A stretch of 64,000 nucleotides of DNA, taken from assembly GCA_016210495.1 (NCBI GenBank), contig JACQUC010000217.1, forward strand, positions 21,654-85,653, given 5' to 3'. A program made the position numbers and the translations under genes. How positions within the stretch are numbered: the first letter of the stretch is position 1; each line of letters opens with the position of its first letter. This stretch comes from Chloroflexota bacterium (GTDB taxonomy: Bacteria; Chloroflexota; FW602-bin22; JACPRP01). Shown here in pieces: positions 8,193 to 16,349 of this stretch. The notes under the pieces were generated by a model. That model did no database searches, had not been told where the DNA came from, and saw only the letters and a program-made list of their open reading frames with translations.

Positions 8193-10379
8193 TCACCCCT
8201 CAGCCTTCCGCACCTCGCAAAGCAGCGCCTTGAGCACCGGGAAGCCGGAGATGTTGTCCCGGTTGTCGAAGTCCGTGAGGTAGTTGGTGTTTGACTCTCG
8301 CCAGGCCGGGGCGTGGATAGGGCTTCCGCCGCCGACGTTGACCTCGACCGCCCCTTGAACGATGCCATCCGTCACCCTGGCCGTGAACCGCACCTTGCCT
8401 CGCGGCGTCTGCACGAAAACCTTGTCGCCGTCCGCTATGCCACGCGGGCCCGCATCGCCGGGGTGCACGATGACCTGTGGCTCGGGCTGAAGCTTGAGCA
8501 GTCCCGGGATATTTAGATGCTGAGAGCGGAAAGCCGATTGCAGTCTGGCTCCCGAGTTTAAGACCAGCGGGTAAGTCCGGGCTAGTTCCGGTGTGCTAAT
8601 TGGCCCTTCCCGTGGCTCCTGATACACCGGCAAGGGATCGTAGCCGTACTTGGCCAGAAGGCTGGAGGCGATCTCGACCTTGCCCGACGGTGTGTCAAAG
8701 CCGGGCCGACGATCTTTGCGCAACAGGCCCTTCTCGTACTTCCTGTACTCCATAGGGCCGATGCTGTACCTGACGCCCACCGGATTATCTGCGAGTTGTT
8801 GAACGGAAACGGGGGAGCCTTCGAAAGCGAACTGGACCAACTCCTCCTCACTCTGAGGGAACAGATCCCCGTAGCCCAGCCGTTTGGCCAGCTCGACGTA
8901 GAACGTGTAATCGCTCCTCGCCTCCGCCAGAGGCTCGATAACTCTTGGCCGCAACTGCGCCCAGCCACTCGGGTAGCGCTGGTACGCGAGGTTCTCGAAA
9001 CCAGTCGTCGCCGGCAAAACGAAGTCGGCGTACAGGGCATCGGCGGTCATGAAACGATCCATAACCACCAACAGGTCCAGCTTCTCAAAGCAGCGCTTCC
9101 ACCGCTCGGGATCCGGGTAGCCGGTGATGATAGACGCGCCGTTGATCAACAGCGCCTTGACCGGATAGGGATCGCCCTCCAGGATGGCGCGATCCGTCTC
9201 CATGAAATGAGCCGACTTAGTTAGATCGCAGTACAGCGGGTACTTGTCGTAGCCGATTGGCTTGGGCTGGGTCGGACGGTCCATGTCGGTGCGGCGGAAA
9301 GGACTGTTCACCTTGGGCCGAAACATCAGGCCGCCCGGCACGTCGAGGTTACCGGTGATCGCCCAGAGGACGAAGACCGCCCGAATGTTTTGAACGCCGC
9401 TGTTGGTATACTCTAGGCCAGTGTACATATTCAGCGTAGCGTGCCTGGCCGTGGCGATGGCGTGGGCGGTTTCGACTATTCTTTCTTTGGGTACCCACGT
9501 TATCGCCTCGCCTACCTCGGGCGGAAACGCCTGGACGTACTGGCGAAGCTCGTCGAACCCAACCGTCCATTTCTCTACGAACTCCCGATCATACAGGTTC
9601 TCACCTATGATCACGTTCATCATGGCCAGTGCCAGCGCCCCGTCGGTGCCCGGTCGTATGCACATCCATTCGTCTGCTTTTTGTGCTATCTCCGAGCGCC
9701 GGTGGTCGATGGCTATCACCCGAGCGCCCCTCTTCTTCGCGCTGAGTGTCCTCCTCATCGCCATGGGCGGTGAATCGGTGGCCGCGTTGGCGCCCCAGGC
9801 CACTATTAGTTTCGACTTGCCATAGTCGGCGTAGGTCGAGCGGATGTCCGAGCCAAACGTCGGAACCGCGGCCAGCATGCCGTAAGATACGAAACAGAGC
9901 GAAGAGCAACCAGCGTTGTTTGGGGACCCAAAAGGGAAGAGCGGGCTCAGCATCCCGGGAATGTTCACGCCTGGCGGTGAGAAGCTGTCTACCAGGGCGA
10001 CGTCGAATGTGCCTCGCCCAGAATAGGTTAGCGCAGCCTCGGGGCCGAAGCTCTGTTTGATCTCCTGCAGCTTGCTGGCAATTCGATCCAGAGCCTCGTC
10101 CCAGGTCGTCCTCTCGAATCGGCCCTCGCCTCGGGCTCCCGCCCTGGCCAGCGGGTACTTCAACCTGTCAGGAGAATATACGATCTCTTTGGCGTGGGCG
10201 CCTCGCACGCAAACTATGTCGACGGGGTGGCCGGCAAGCGGCAAGATGCGGTCGATCTTGCCGTCGACCAATTCCACGTTCACCCCACAACCGCCCGGGC
10301 AGATGCCGCAGACGCCGGCGACTATCCGCTTTCGGCCTTCTTCACCCTGGGTTTGCGCTGCACTCGAAGTAGTGATCAC
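8193..10379 (-). CDS. Molybdopterin oxidoreductase, DMSO reductase family catalytic subunit
   Basis: A 728-residue Mo/W-bisPGD enzyme. The N-terminus carries the [4Fe-4S] ligands CGICPGGC with a fourth Cys in IVCVRG. The catalytic loop FGSPNNAGCSSLC should hold the metal ligand. WDEALDRIASKL, LIVWGANAATDSPP, PGTDGALALAM and a C-terminal molydopterin-binding domain (VIVHPGDAGPRGI, DGDKVFVQTPRGKV) are standard. No twin-arginine or other signal peptide is visible, so it is probably cytoplasmic. There is no adjacent FeS (PsrB-like) or membrane subunit. AGGAGG nine bases before GTG 10379 fixes the start. The substrate cannot be inferred; the genes downstream in the transcription order are unrelated, and a CobO-like gene lies 98 nt upstream. 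Confidence 0.88.
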   Translation of the reverse strand: MITTSSAAQTQGEEGRKRIVAGVCGICPGGCGVNVELVDGKIDRILPLAGHPVDIVCVRGAHAKEIVYSPDRLKYPLARAGARGEGRFERTTWDEALDRIASKLQEIKQSFGPEAALTYSGRGTFDVALVDSFSPPGVNIPGMLSPLFPFGSPNNAGCSSLCFVSYGMLAAVPTFGSDIRSTYADYGKSKLIVAWGANAATDSPPMAMRRTLSAKKRGARVIAIDHRRSEIAQKADEWMCIRPGTDGALALAMMNVIIGENLYDREFVEKWTVGFDELRQYVQAFPPEVGEAITWVPKERIVETAHAIATARHATLNMYTGLEYTNSGVQNIRAVFVLWAITGNLDVPGGLMFRPKVNSPFRRTDMDRPTQPKPIGYDKYPLYCDLTKSAHFMETDRAILEGDPYPVKALLINGASIITGYPDPERWKRCFEKLDLLVVMDRFMTADALYADFVLPATTGFENLAYQRYPSGWAQLRPRVIEPLAEARSDYTFYVELAKRLGYGDLFPQSEEELVQFAFEGSPVSVQQLADNPVGVRYSIGPMEYRKYEKGLLRKDRRPGFDTPSGKVEIASSLLAKYGYDPLPVYQEPREGPISTPELARTYPLVLNSGARLQSAFRSQHLNIPGLLKLQPEPQVIVHPGDAGPRGIADGDKVFVQTPRGKVRFTARVTDGIVQGAVEVNVGGGSPIHAPAWRESNTNYLTDFDNRDNISGFPVLKALLCEVRKAEG

Positions 10380-10477
10380 CTTCGGTCACCTCCTGACTCG
10401 GTGTGGGAACTTCTACGAAAAAGCGCGGAAGCAAGGGTCTTGCGCGGGGGACGCCGGGGCAGGTTTGGAGCCTGCCT

Positions 10478-11035
10478 TTACGACGATACCTGGCTGCTCT
10501 CACGCCAGTACTCGATACCCATCGACTCGACAACATCCCCTTTTCGTTCTATCAGGATGGTCTCCGTCACGCTGTCCGCTAACTCGCCCAGCCGCGGCTG
10601 GACGCAAGCCCCTATGACCACGACGTCGGTCCCAGCCGGCCTTTGTCTCAACAGGCTCACGACCTCTTGCTCTTCCACAAAGCCGCAGGCGATGGCGGAC
10701 GTTATCTCGGAGAGCACCACCACGTCAAACGACTCGGACACGATAGCTTCCCTGGCATCCTGCATCTTCTTCAGAGCCGAAAGCTGATCGCCGAAAGTAG
10801 AGCAGGTGGCGCAAAACTGCTCCGAGATCTCGCTACTCCGCAGCGTCAGGTCCGGTCGTTGGTCCAGGATGTCCAACCCGCCGAGCCCGTCCTTGCAGCG
10901 CATGAACTGCACCACGCAGACCCGTTGATGCTGCCCGAGAGCATGGGCGACGAGCCCAAGCTCCATAGCCGTCCTGGCCCTCACCTCGCCGGCGTAGATG
11001 CTGATCTGTCCTTGCCTCTGGGCGCTCTCGTCCAT
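10478..11035 (-). CDS. CobO/BtuR-like ATP:corrinoid adenosyltransferase homologue with a degenerate P-loop
   Basis: A 185-residue CobA/CobO-family protein. The framework is preserved: QISIYAGE at the start, ALGQHQRVCVVQFMR after helix 1, SFDVVVLSEI at the Walker B position, SLLRQRPAGTDVVVIGACVQPRLGELADSVTE at the end (family: RP-G-EVVLTGR-P--L-ELADLVTE). The nucleotide loop normally reads GxGKGKTT; here it is GEVRARTA, with no Gly-Lys-Thr, and the Walker B Asp is Ser. Canonical ATP binding is therefore doubtful. It may bind corrinoid in a non-catalytic or regulatory way, consistent with the UroD/MtaA-like gene 116 nt upstream in the same direction. ATG 11035 has an AGG about eight bases upstream. 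Confidence 0.75.
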   Translation of the reverse strand: MDESAQRQGQISIYAGEVRARTAMELGLVAHALGQHQRVCVVQFMRCKDGLGGLDILDQRPDLTLRSSEISEQFCATCSTFGDQLSALKKMQDAREAIVSESFDVVVLSEITSAIACGFVEEQEVVSLLRQRPAGTDVVVIGACVQPRLGELADSVTETILIERKGDVVESMGIEYWRESSQVSS

Positions 11036-11151
11036 GTAACAACCTGCTTCCAGTGTCCCACGACAAAACTACGTTGCCCGCCGATCACCACGACGCGAAG
11101 CTCCAAGTGAAACTATCATACCACCAGGCATGTGTGGTGTCAAAGCTGGGA

Positions 11152-12204
11152 TCAGTACCTGCCATACTCCCTGGCGGCCGCCACCAGCGCGTGGAGGTTC
11201 TGTTCTGGGGTCGCCGGAGGAACCGCGCAATCGGCGCTGAGAATGAATCCACCCCCCGGCGCACCTCTTTCGATGCACCGGCGTGCTTCGCGTGTCACGT
11301 CCTCGACGCTGCCCAATAGCATCACGTCTACAGAACTGACATTGCCCGCGAAGCTGATCTTGCTGCCGTACAGAGACTTGAGCTGCGCCAGATCGGCCTC
11401 GGCGGCGAGGTGCAGACACGGCGGACCTTCTGTAGCTAGATCGAACCTGTCGCTCCAGTCCCCGCAGGTGTGCAGCCAGTAGGGGATGCCCTTCGCGTTC
11501 AGCGCGTCGAATACTTTCTTGGCATAAGGGTAGTTGAACTCCTCGTAGTGCTTGCGGGAGATGGCCGTCTTGCCCGAAAGAGCATCGGGGATCATCAGCA
11601 TATCCGCACCGGCCTCGATGGCCGCCTCGGCGTACTCGATGCACGGTTGCACGCCAAAATCTACGAGCCTCTTCACGAACGCGGGGTTGCGAATCAGATC
11701 CTTGTAAAAGCCCTGCGTGCCCCGCATACAATCCGCGATGCGGAAAGGAATAGGCCCTGACGCCACGATCGCCACGTCGGGGCCCAATGCCTTACGCATC
11801 CGCGAGATTATCGAGAGCAGGTGCGGTACACGGCCCTTGGACCGCACGTCGCGCGGCTGCAAAGCGTCGAGGTCGTCGTATGTCTTCACGACCGGTTCTC
11901 CCGGCACGGGAGGATTGTCCTGCGCGATGACTAGCGTGGCTCCGGCCGCCTCGGCGATCATCGGCGGCATCCCGAAATCAAAAATCCCGTCGAACCCTAA
12001 GTCCTCGTAGCACTTCACCGCCGCGGCCACAAACGTGTCGCCATTCGAAAAGCATTCCGAGAACCTGCAGTGGGCCCGGCTCATCATACCCGCCTGGTAC
12101 GCGGGCAGTACCGGGACACGGTCGGGTTGCCCGTTGCGAATAGCAGTTAGAACCCGCTCGCGCGGCGTCATTTCGTCGGCATTCGAGTTCCTTCTTGTTT
12201 CCAT
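11152..12204 (-). CDS. Uroporphyrinogen decarboxylase (UroD/MtaA)-family zinc methyltransferase-like protein
   Basis: A 350-residue UroD-fold protein. The MtaA/MtbA-type zinc site HxC...C is present (LHTCGDW and SADC near the C-terminus), whereas true HemE enzymes lack it; this favours methyl transfer from a corrinoid protein over heme synthesis. Other marks are MTPRERVLTAI, DRVPVLP, FDFGMPPMIAEAAGA and GNVSSVDVML. A strong promoter (12212-12240) predicts a transcript start at about 12205, next to this ATG at 12204, so the mRNA is apparently leaderless and the longer frame to 12267 is excluded. It is a paralogue of the 18425-19462 protein, with near-identical C-terminal layout. The CobO-like gene lies downstream. 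No corrinoid protein gene is in the window, so substrate and partner are unknown. Confidence 0.85.
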   Translation of the reverse strand: METRRNSNADEMTPRERVLTAIRNGQPDRVPVLPAYQAGMMSRAHCRFSECFSNGDTFVAAAVKCYEDLGFDGIFDFGMPPMIAEAAGATLVIAQDNPPVPGEPVVKTYDDLDALQPRDVRSKGRVPHLLSIISRMRKALGPDVAIVASGPIPFRIADCMRGTQGFYKDLIRNPAFVKRLVDFGVQPCIEYAEAAIEAGADMLMIPDALSGKTAISRKHYEEFNYPYAKKVFDALNAKGIPYWLHTCGDWSDRFDLATEGPPCLHLAAEADLAQLKSLYGSKISFAGNVSSVDVMLLGSVEDVTREARRCIERGAPGGGFILSADCAVPPATPEQNLHALVAAAREYGRY

Positions 12205-12211
12205 CCGGGCC

Positions 12212-12240
12212 ATCATAGCATTGGCGTACGCCCATGTCAA
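12212..12240 (-). promoter_or_regulatory. Promoter of the 12204 UroD-family gene
   Basis: On the minus strand a perfect TTGACA (12240-12235), a 17-bp spacer ending in TGC and TATGAT (12217-12212) predict +1 at about 12205, at the start codon. It is arranged divergently to the LCP-gene promoter at 12256-12285. Confidence 0.75.
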
Positions 12241-12255
12241 TCTGACGACCGCTCG

Positions 12256-12285
12256 TTGGGATTTCAAAAACGAATGTGCTATAAT
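12256..12285 (+). promoter_or_regulatory. Promoter of the LCP gene
   Basis: TTGGGA (12256-12261), an 18-bp spacer ending TGC and a perfect TATAAT (12280-12285). The predicted +1 at about 12292 leaves a ~28-nt leader with GAGGGAAG before GTG 12320. The ATG at 12284 lies inside the -10 and so cannot be the start. Confidence 0.7.
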
Positions 12286-12319
12286 GTTGCCCAGCTTGCA
12301 AGCCTTCAGAGGGAAGACT

Positions 12320-13669
12320 GTGCGTGACCGTAGACGTCGAGAGTATCGCGAGTTCAGTCCATCGACAAAAGGCGCTGTTAGGCCGGGCAGACGGTCCAGA
12401 GGACTGTCGATTGTTTTCCCGGTGGTGTTCTCGCTTTTTGTCCTGGGGGGACTCTATTTCGGGTGCCTCTTCCTTACGAAGGTGAGCTCGGTCTTTAGCT
12501 GGATACCGGTTCCTCGTCCATCTGCGCCAATCCTGGGCATCGATTTTGGGAGTGGCGACTCGATAGATGCTTTGCCGATGTGGACGGGGACGGACCGCGT
12601 GAACATCCTTCTGCTCGGGCTTGACCAGCGGGAGGATGAGCGGGGCCAGCCGACACGCAGCGACACCTTGATCGTGCTCACCATCGATCCAGTGACCAAA
12701 TCCGCTGGCGTGCTGTCCATCCCTCGTGACCTCTGGGCCTCCATCCCCGGCCACGGCCAAAACAAGATAAACACGGCCTACTTCTTCGGCGAGGTGGAGA
12801 AGCGCGGCAACGGCCCTGCTCTGGCGAAGAGGGCCGTGCAGGAGTTGCTGGGCATCCCTCTCCATAACTACGCTCTGGTCGACTTCCAGGGCTTCGAGAG
12901 GCTGATCGATGCGATCGGGGGAGTTGTCATCGACGTAGATAGGCCTGTCAAGGACGACGAGTACCCCTCCTCAAACTACGGCGTGATGCGAGTCTACATC
13001 CCCGCTGGTTTGCAGAGAATGGATGGTAGAACCGCGCTGCAGTACGCCAGGTCTCGCCACTCGGATAGCGACATCTATCGAATGAAGCGCCAGCAAAAGG
13101 TCTTGTTTGCCGCGCGTAGCCAGGCGCTCCAGCTCAATCTCTTGCCAAGGCTACCGACCTTGTTGAATACTCTGCGCCAGTCCATCCAGACCGATCTTTC
13201 CGCCACAGACATCCTCTCCTTGGCGCGGCTGGCCAAGGATTTCGATACCAAGAATATCGTGAGCAAGGCCATAGATGAAAGTATGATCGCCGACGTGAAC
13301 CGCGATGGCTCGGTCCTCGTGGCCAACAAGCAGGACCTCTCGAAGCTCTTGAACGAGCTGTTTTCCGATCCGCGGCTGAAAGAGGAATCGGCCAGAATCG
13401 AGGTGCAGAACGGCACAGAGCGATCCGGGCTTGCAGGCGCTGTGGCGAACAAGCTGCGCGGTCTAGGATACACCATCACCAGGATCGGCAACGCCACGGC
13501 CGACTACAAGGAGACGGTTATCATTGACTACGGTGACAAAAAACGGACCGTGAAAACTCTTACCGACGTTATGAAGGTCACTCAGAAGAACGTCCGCTCG
13601 AGTTCCTCTGCAGACAACGTCGACGTAGACATCCTCATCATCCTCGGACAGGACGCTCAGACGCCTTAG
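12320..13669 (+). CDS. LytR-CpsA-Psr (LCP) family glycopolymer ligase
   Basis: A 449-residue membrane-anchored LCP protein, a family that attaches glycopolymers from lipid carriers to peptidoglycan on the outer face of the membrane. A basic cytoplasmic N-terminus (RDRRRREYREF) precedes one hydrophobic helix (about residues 35-60). The LCP domain (about 95-270) shows VNILLLGLDQR, TRSDTLIVLTIDP, VLSIPRDLW, KINTAYFFGE, IGGVVIDVDRPV, MDGRTALQYARSRHSDSDI and RMKRQQKVL, including the Arg/Asp residues that bind the polyprenyl pyrophosphate head group. A LytR_C domain (about 350-445: IEVQNGTERSGLAGAVANKL) follows. The GTG start is fixed by the promoter and a GAGGGAAG site. A link to the polysaccharide genes at 22-33 kb is plausible but inferred. 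Confidence 0.92.
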   Translation: MRDRRRREYREFSPSTKGAVRPGRRSRGLSIVFPVVFSLFVLGGLYFGCLFLTKVSSVFSWIPVPRPSAPILGIDFGSGDSIDALPMWTGTDRVNILLLGLDQREDERGQPTRSDTLIVLTIDPVTKSAGVLSIPRDLWASIPGHGQNKINTAYFFGEVEKRGNGPALAKRAVQELLGIPLHNYALVDFQGFERLIDAIGGVVIDVDRPVKDDEYPSSNYGVMRVYIPAGLQRMDGRTALQYARSRHSDSDIYRMKRQQKVLFAARSQALQLNLLPRLPTLLNTLRQSIQTDLSATDILSLARLAKDFDTKNIVSKAIDESMIADVNRDGSVLVANKQDLSKLLNELFSDPRLKEESARIEVQNGTERSGLAGAVANKLRGLGYTITRIGNATADYKETVIIDYGDKKRTVKTLTDVMKVTQKNVRSSSSADNVDVDILIILGQDAQTP

Positions 13670-13694
13670 AAGAAATCGCCGGATGTGATATAAT
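13666..13694 (+). promoter_or_regulatory. Extended -10 promoter upstream of the aldolase gene
   Basis: A perfect TATAAT (13689-13694) preceded by TGA (extended -10) with TTAGAA (13666-13671) 17 bp upstream. The leader to the aldolase start would be about 225 nt and contain two copies of the intergenic repeat. Confidence 0.55.
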
Positions 13695-13769
13695 ACGGGT
13701 TGCTGTTGCCCGCCAGGTCTCGATTCGGCAGGCAGGTGCAGGCCGATTGGAGGCGACCGGCAACGGCTC

Positions 13770-13923
13770 CTGGCTAGCTTGTGGTGCAAAATGGAACGAC
13801 GTAGGGGCGTCCTTCCGCGGAAGCACGCCCTGGGCCGGCGGGGCGCATCAGCCAAGTTTCGCGCCAAGAACTAGCTGGTCCGTAGGGGCAACCCTGCGTG
13901 GTTGCCCCGGGGAGGGGTGGGAC
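13770..13923 (+). repeat. GTAGGGGC intergenic hairpin repeats, two adjacent copies
   Basis: The first copy (about 13770-13879) has imperfect terminal inverted repeats (TGGCTAGCTTG...GGTGCAAAA against TTTCGCGCC...CTAGCTGG) around GTAGGGGCGTCC. The second (13881-13923) is CGTAGGGGCAACC paired with GGTTGCCCC and ends GGGGAGGGGTGGGA, which also serves as the only visible Shine-Dalgarno for the next gene. Confidence 0.7.
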
Positions 13924-13925
13924 CG

Positions 13926-14855
13926 ATGGTCCTGGTTTCGAGTAGGGAAATCTTGCAGGCCGCAAAGCGCGACGGTTACGCCGTCGGCGCTTTCAACACG
14001 AGCAATCTCGAGGTGACACAGGCCATCGTCGAGGCGGCAGTCGACAAGAGGTCGCCGGTAATAGTGAGCACGAGTCCGTCAGCCATCAAGTACGCCGGCA
14101 TATCGCACATCCGCGACGTTATCCGGAGCTTTGCCGACGAGGCCTCGGTGCCGGTGGCGCTCCATCTCGATCACGGGCTCGATGTCGATACGGTCGTCGA
14201 GTGCATAGAGCACGGCTGGACATCGGTGATGATAGACGCCTCCAGACTGCCCTTCGCCGAGAACGTGGCTATGACGAGGCAGGTCATCGACATCGCCCAC
14301 GATGCTGGGGTCTCGGTCGAGGCTGAGCTGGGTCGCTTGGTGGGCATCGAGGACGCGGTGTCGGTCGACGGACGCGAGGCGAGCCTAACCGATCCGTCCG
14401 AAGCCGCCACCTTCGTAGAGGAGACCGGATGCGATGTTCTCGCAGTGGCGGTCGGGACCTCACACGGCGCCTACAAGTTCAAGGGCGAGCCGAGGTTGGA
14501 TTTTGCTCGCTTGCGTGAGATTGCCCAAGCCATTCCCATTGCCTTGGCCCTGCACGGAGCTTCTGGTGTCGCGAGGGCCAGTCTCGAAAAGGCTTTGCAA
14601 TACGGGGCCGGCGCCAAGCTGGCGAAGGGGGCAGGTGTGCCGGACGAAGCCATTATGGAGGCCATAAGGCTCGGTATTCAGAAGATCAACATCGACACCG
14701 ATCTGCGACTGGCCTTCGTCGGGGCACTTCGTGAAGTGCTCGCGACACAGCCGGACGAAATTGACCTGCGCAAGCTCCTGGCGCCCGGGCGACAAGCAGT
14801 GAAATTCGTGGTTTCCTACAAAATGGAGCTTTTTGGCAGTAGCGGCAGGGCGTAG
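13926..14855 (+). CDS. Class II fructose-bisphosphate (or tagatose-bisphosphate) aldolase
   Basis: A 309-residue zinc-dependent class II aldolase that interconverts fructose 1,6-bisphosphate with DHAP and G3P in glycolysis/gluconeogenesis. The metal and substrate residues are visible in VALHLDHGLD, VEAELGRLVGIED, GTSHGAYKF, LALHGASGV and KINIDTDLRL. ATG 13926 is preferred over 13902 because MVLVSSREILQAAKRDGYAVGAFN is the normal start and the GGGGAGGGGTGGGA of the upstream repeat lies at SD distance. FbaA and the GatY/KbaY tagatose enzymes cannot be told apart by eye. purA follows 80 nt downstream. Confidence 0.88.
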   Translation: MVLVSSREILQAAKRDGYAVGAFNTSNLEVTQAIVEAAVDKRSPVIVSTSPSAIKYAGISHIRDVIRSFADEASVPVALHLDHGLDVDTVVECIEHGWTSVMIDASRLPFAENVAMTRQVIDIAHDAGVSVEAELGRLVGIEDAVSVDGREASLTDPSEAATFVEETGCDVLAVAVGTSHGAYKFKGEPRLDFARLREIAQAIPIALALHGASGVARASLEKALQYGAGAKLAKGAGVPDEAIMEAIRLGIQKINIDTDLRLAFVGALREVLATQPDEIDLRKLLAPGRQAVKFVVSYKMELFGSSGRA

Positions 14856-14935
14856 GCAGCGGATGGATGACATCTTAGCACCCGTCCGCTCGTCGTCACC
14901 AAGCAGTCGGTTATTCAACGAAGGGGGACATTGAC

Positions 14936-16210
14936 ATGGCTGTTGTGGCCGTGGTGGGTGCTCAGTGGGGTGATGAAGGCAAGGGGAAAATCGTCGACCT
15001 CCTGGCCGAGCATGCCTCGCTTGTGGCCCGTTACCAGGGCGGCAATAATGCCGGGCACACGGTAATCAATCCTTTGGGCGAGTTTCGCCTTCATTTGGTA
15101 CCCGCCGGCATCTTTGATCCGCGGCGAGTTTGCCTGATCGGCAACGGCGTCGTCGTCGATCCCAAAGCCTTGATCGACGAAATCGACCTCTTGACCAGCC
15201 GAGGTGTTCGGGTCGACAATCTGTTTGTCAGCGATCGCGCGCACGCAATCATGCCGTACCACGTTCTGCTGGACCGGCTGGAAGAGGCGGCAAAGGGCGC
15301 CAACAACATCGGCACCACGGGGCGCGGTATCGGCCCAGCCTACGCCGACAAGGTCGCGCGAGTGGGCATCCGCATGGGCGATTTGCTCGACCGCGACGTC
15401 CTCACCGAGAAGCTGAGCTTCGTCCTGGAGCAGAAGAACCGCATCATCAGCAAGCTCTACGATACGCCGCCGGTTCCCCTGGAAGAGACGCTGGAAAGGT
15501 ATCTAGCCTTCGGAGCTCGCCTGGCAAACCATATCACCGACACCAACGTGATCATTCACGGCGCCATTTCCTCTGGTCAGAACGTCCTCCTGGAGGGCGC
15601 CCAAGGGACGCTGCTGGATGTGGACTTCGGAACGTATCCTTACGTCACTTCCTCGTCACCTACCGCTGGCGCCGCCTGCACCGGACTGGGGCTGAGCCCA
15701 ACCCAGATTGACCACGTTGTCGGGGTATACAAAGCCTACACTACGCGCGTGGGTGGAGGACCTTTCCCCACAGAGCTCGACGATGACTTGGGCGACGTGA
15801 TCAGGGAGCGCGGCCACGAGTACGGCACCCTGACGGGACGCCCCCGCAGGATTGGGTGGTTCGATGCCGTGGTAGCTCGCTATGCCGCTCGCCTCAACGG
15901 ATTTGGCTCTCTGGCTGTCACTCGTCTGGACATTCTTGATGAGCTGCCCACTCTTAAGATCTGCACCGGCTATCGACACAATGGCACAACTTACGAGCAG
16001 TTGCCGATCGATCTGAGGAAGTGTGAGCCTATTTATGAGCAGCATCCAGGGTGGCAAAGCAGAATCAGTCACATCAAGCGGTATGACGACTTGCCTCGCG
16101 AGGCCAGGGATTACGTCGAGCGCCTGGCCGAGCTGATCGGCGTGCGCTTGGCCATCGTCTCCGTCGGGTCCAATCGAGATGAGACGATTGTGCTCAACTC
16201 GGTGCTATAA
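14936..16210 (+). CDS. purA: Adenylosuccinate synthetase
   Basis: A 424-residue PurA, the GTP-dependent ligase of IMP and aspartate in AMP synthesis. The start VVGAQWGDEGKGKIVDLLA is the signature P-loop. GGNNAGHTV, GTTGRGIGPAY, GAQGTLLDVDFGTYPYVTSS, TRVGGGPFPTEL and GRPRRIGWFD complete the active site. ATG 14936 has GGGGGA seven or more bases upstream. The protein ends normally in SVGSNRDETIVL. The gene is convergent with pucR, the gap holding a MITE-like repeat. Confidence 0.97.
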   Translation: MAVVAVVGAQWGDEGKGKIVDLLAEHASLVARYQGGNNAGHTVINPLGEFRLHLVPAGIFDPRRVCLIGNGVVVDPKALIDEIDLLTSRGVRVDNLFVSDRAHAIMPYHVLLDRLEEAAKGANNIGTTGRGIGPAYADKVARVGIRMGDLLDRDVLTEKLSFVLEQKNRIISKLYDTPPVPLEETLERYLAFGARLANHITDTNVIIHGAISSGQNVLLEGAQGTLLDVDFGTYPYVTSSSPTAGAACTGLGLSPTQIDHVVGVYKAYTTRVGGGPFPTELDDDLGDVIRERGHEYGTLTGRPRRIGWFDAVVARYAARLNGFGSLAVTRLDILDELPTLKICTGYRHNGTTYEQLPIDLRKCEPIYEQHPGWQSRISHIKRYDDLPREARDYVERLAELIGVRLAIVSVGSNRDETIVLNSVL

Positions 16211-16228
16211 GGTCAACTTCAGGTACTG

Positions 16229-16325
16229 TTGCAGAAACGTAGGGGCGTCCCGACACGGGATCCCGACAGGTCGGGAGACGTCCGCTGTCCGCCCGGGGTG
16301 GGGTTGGGCTCAGGCATTTCTGCAA
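16229..16325. repeat. MITE-like intergenic repeat with terminal inverted repeats
   Basis: A 97-bp element bounded by TTGCAGAAA (16229-16237) and TTTCTGCAA (16317-16325). The interior has GTAGGGGCGTCCCGA, a GGTCGGGAGACGTCCG hairpin region and the GTCCGCCCGGGGTGGGG tail. It is almost the same sequence as the element at 34888-35016. Confidence 0.85.
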
Positions 16326-16349
16326 TCTGGCGTAAACCCCCTCAACTCA

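Noticed and set aside
8193..10379. Selenocysteine formate dehydrogenase
   Set aside because: No in-frame TGA occurs and the catalytic loop does not carry the FdhF-type motif.
11152..12204. Heme-biosynthetic uroporphyrinogen decarboxylase (HemE)
   Set aside because: HxC...C zinc residues and absence of other heme genes favour the MtaA-like branch, so no hemE symbol is given.
11978..12865. Long minus-strand open frame across the UroD/LCP divergent promoters
   Set aside because: It crosses two well-formed promoters and the start of the LCP gene; low-complexity translation with no motifs.
16229..16325. CRISPR array
   Set aside because: The repeated words are dispersed singly between genes, with no regular spacer-repeat unit and no cas genes.
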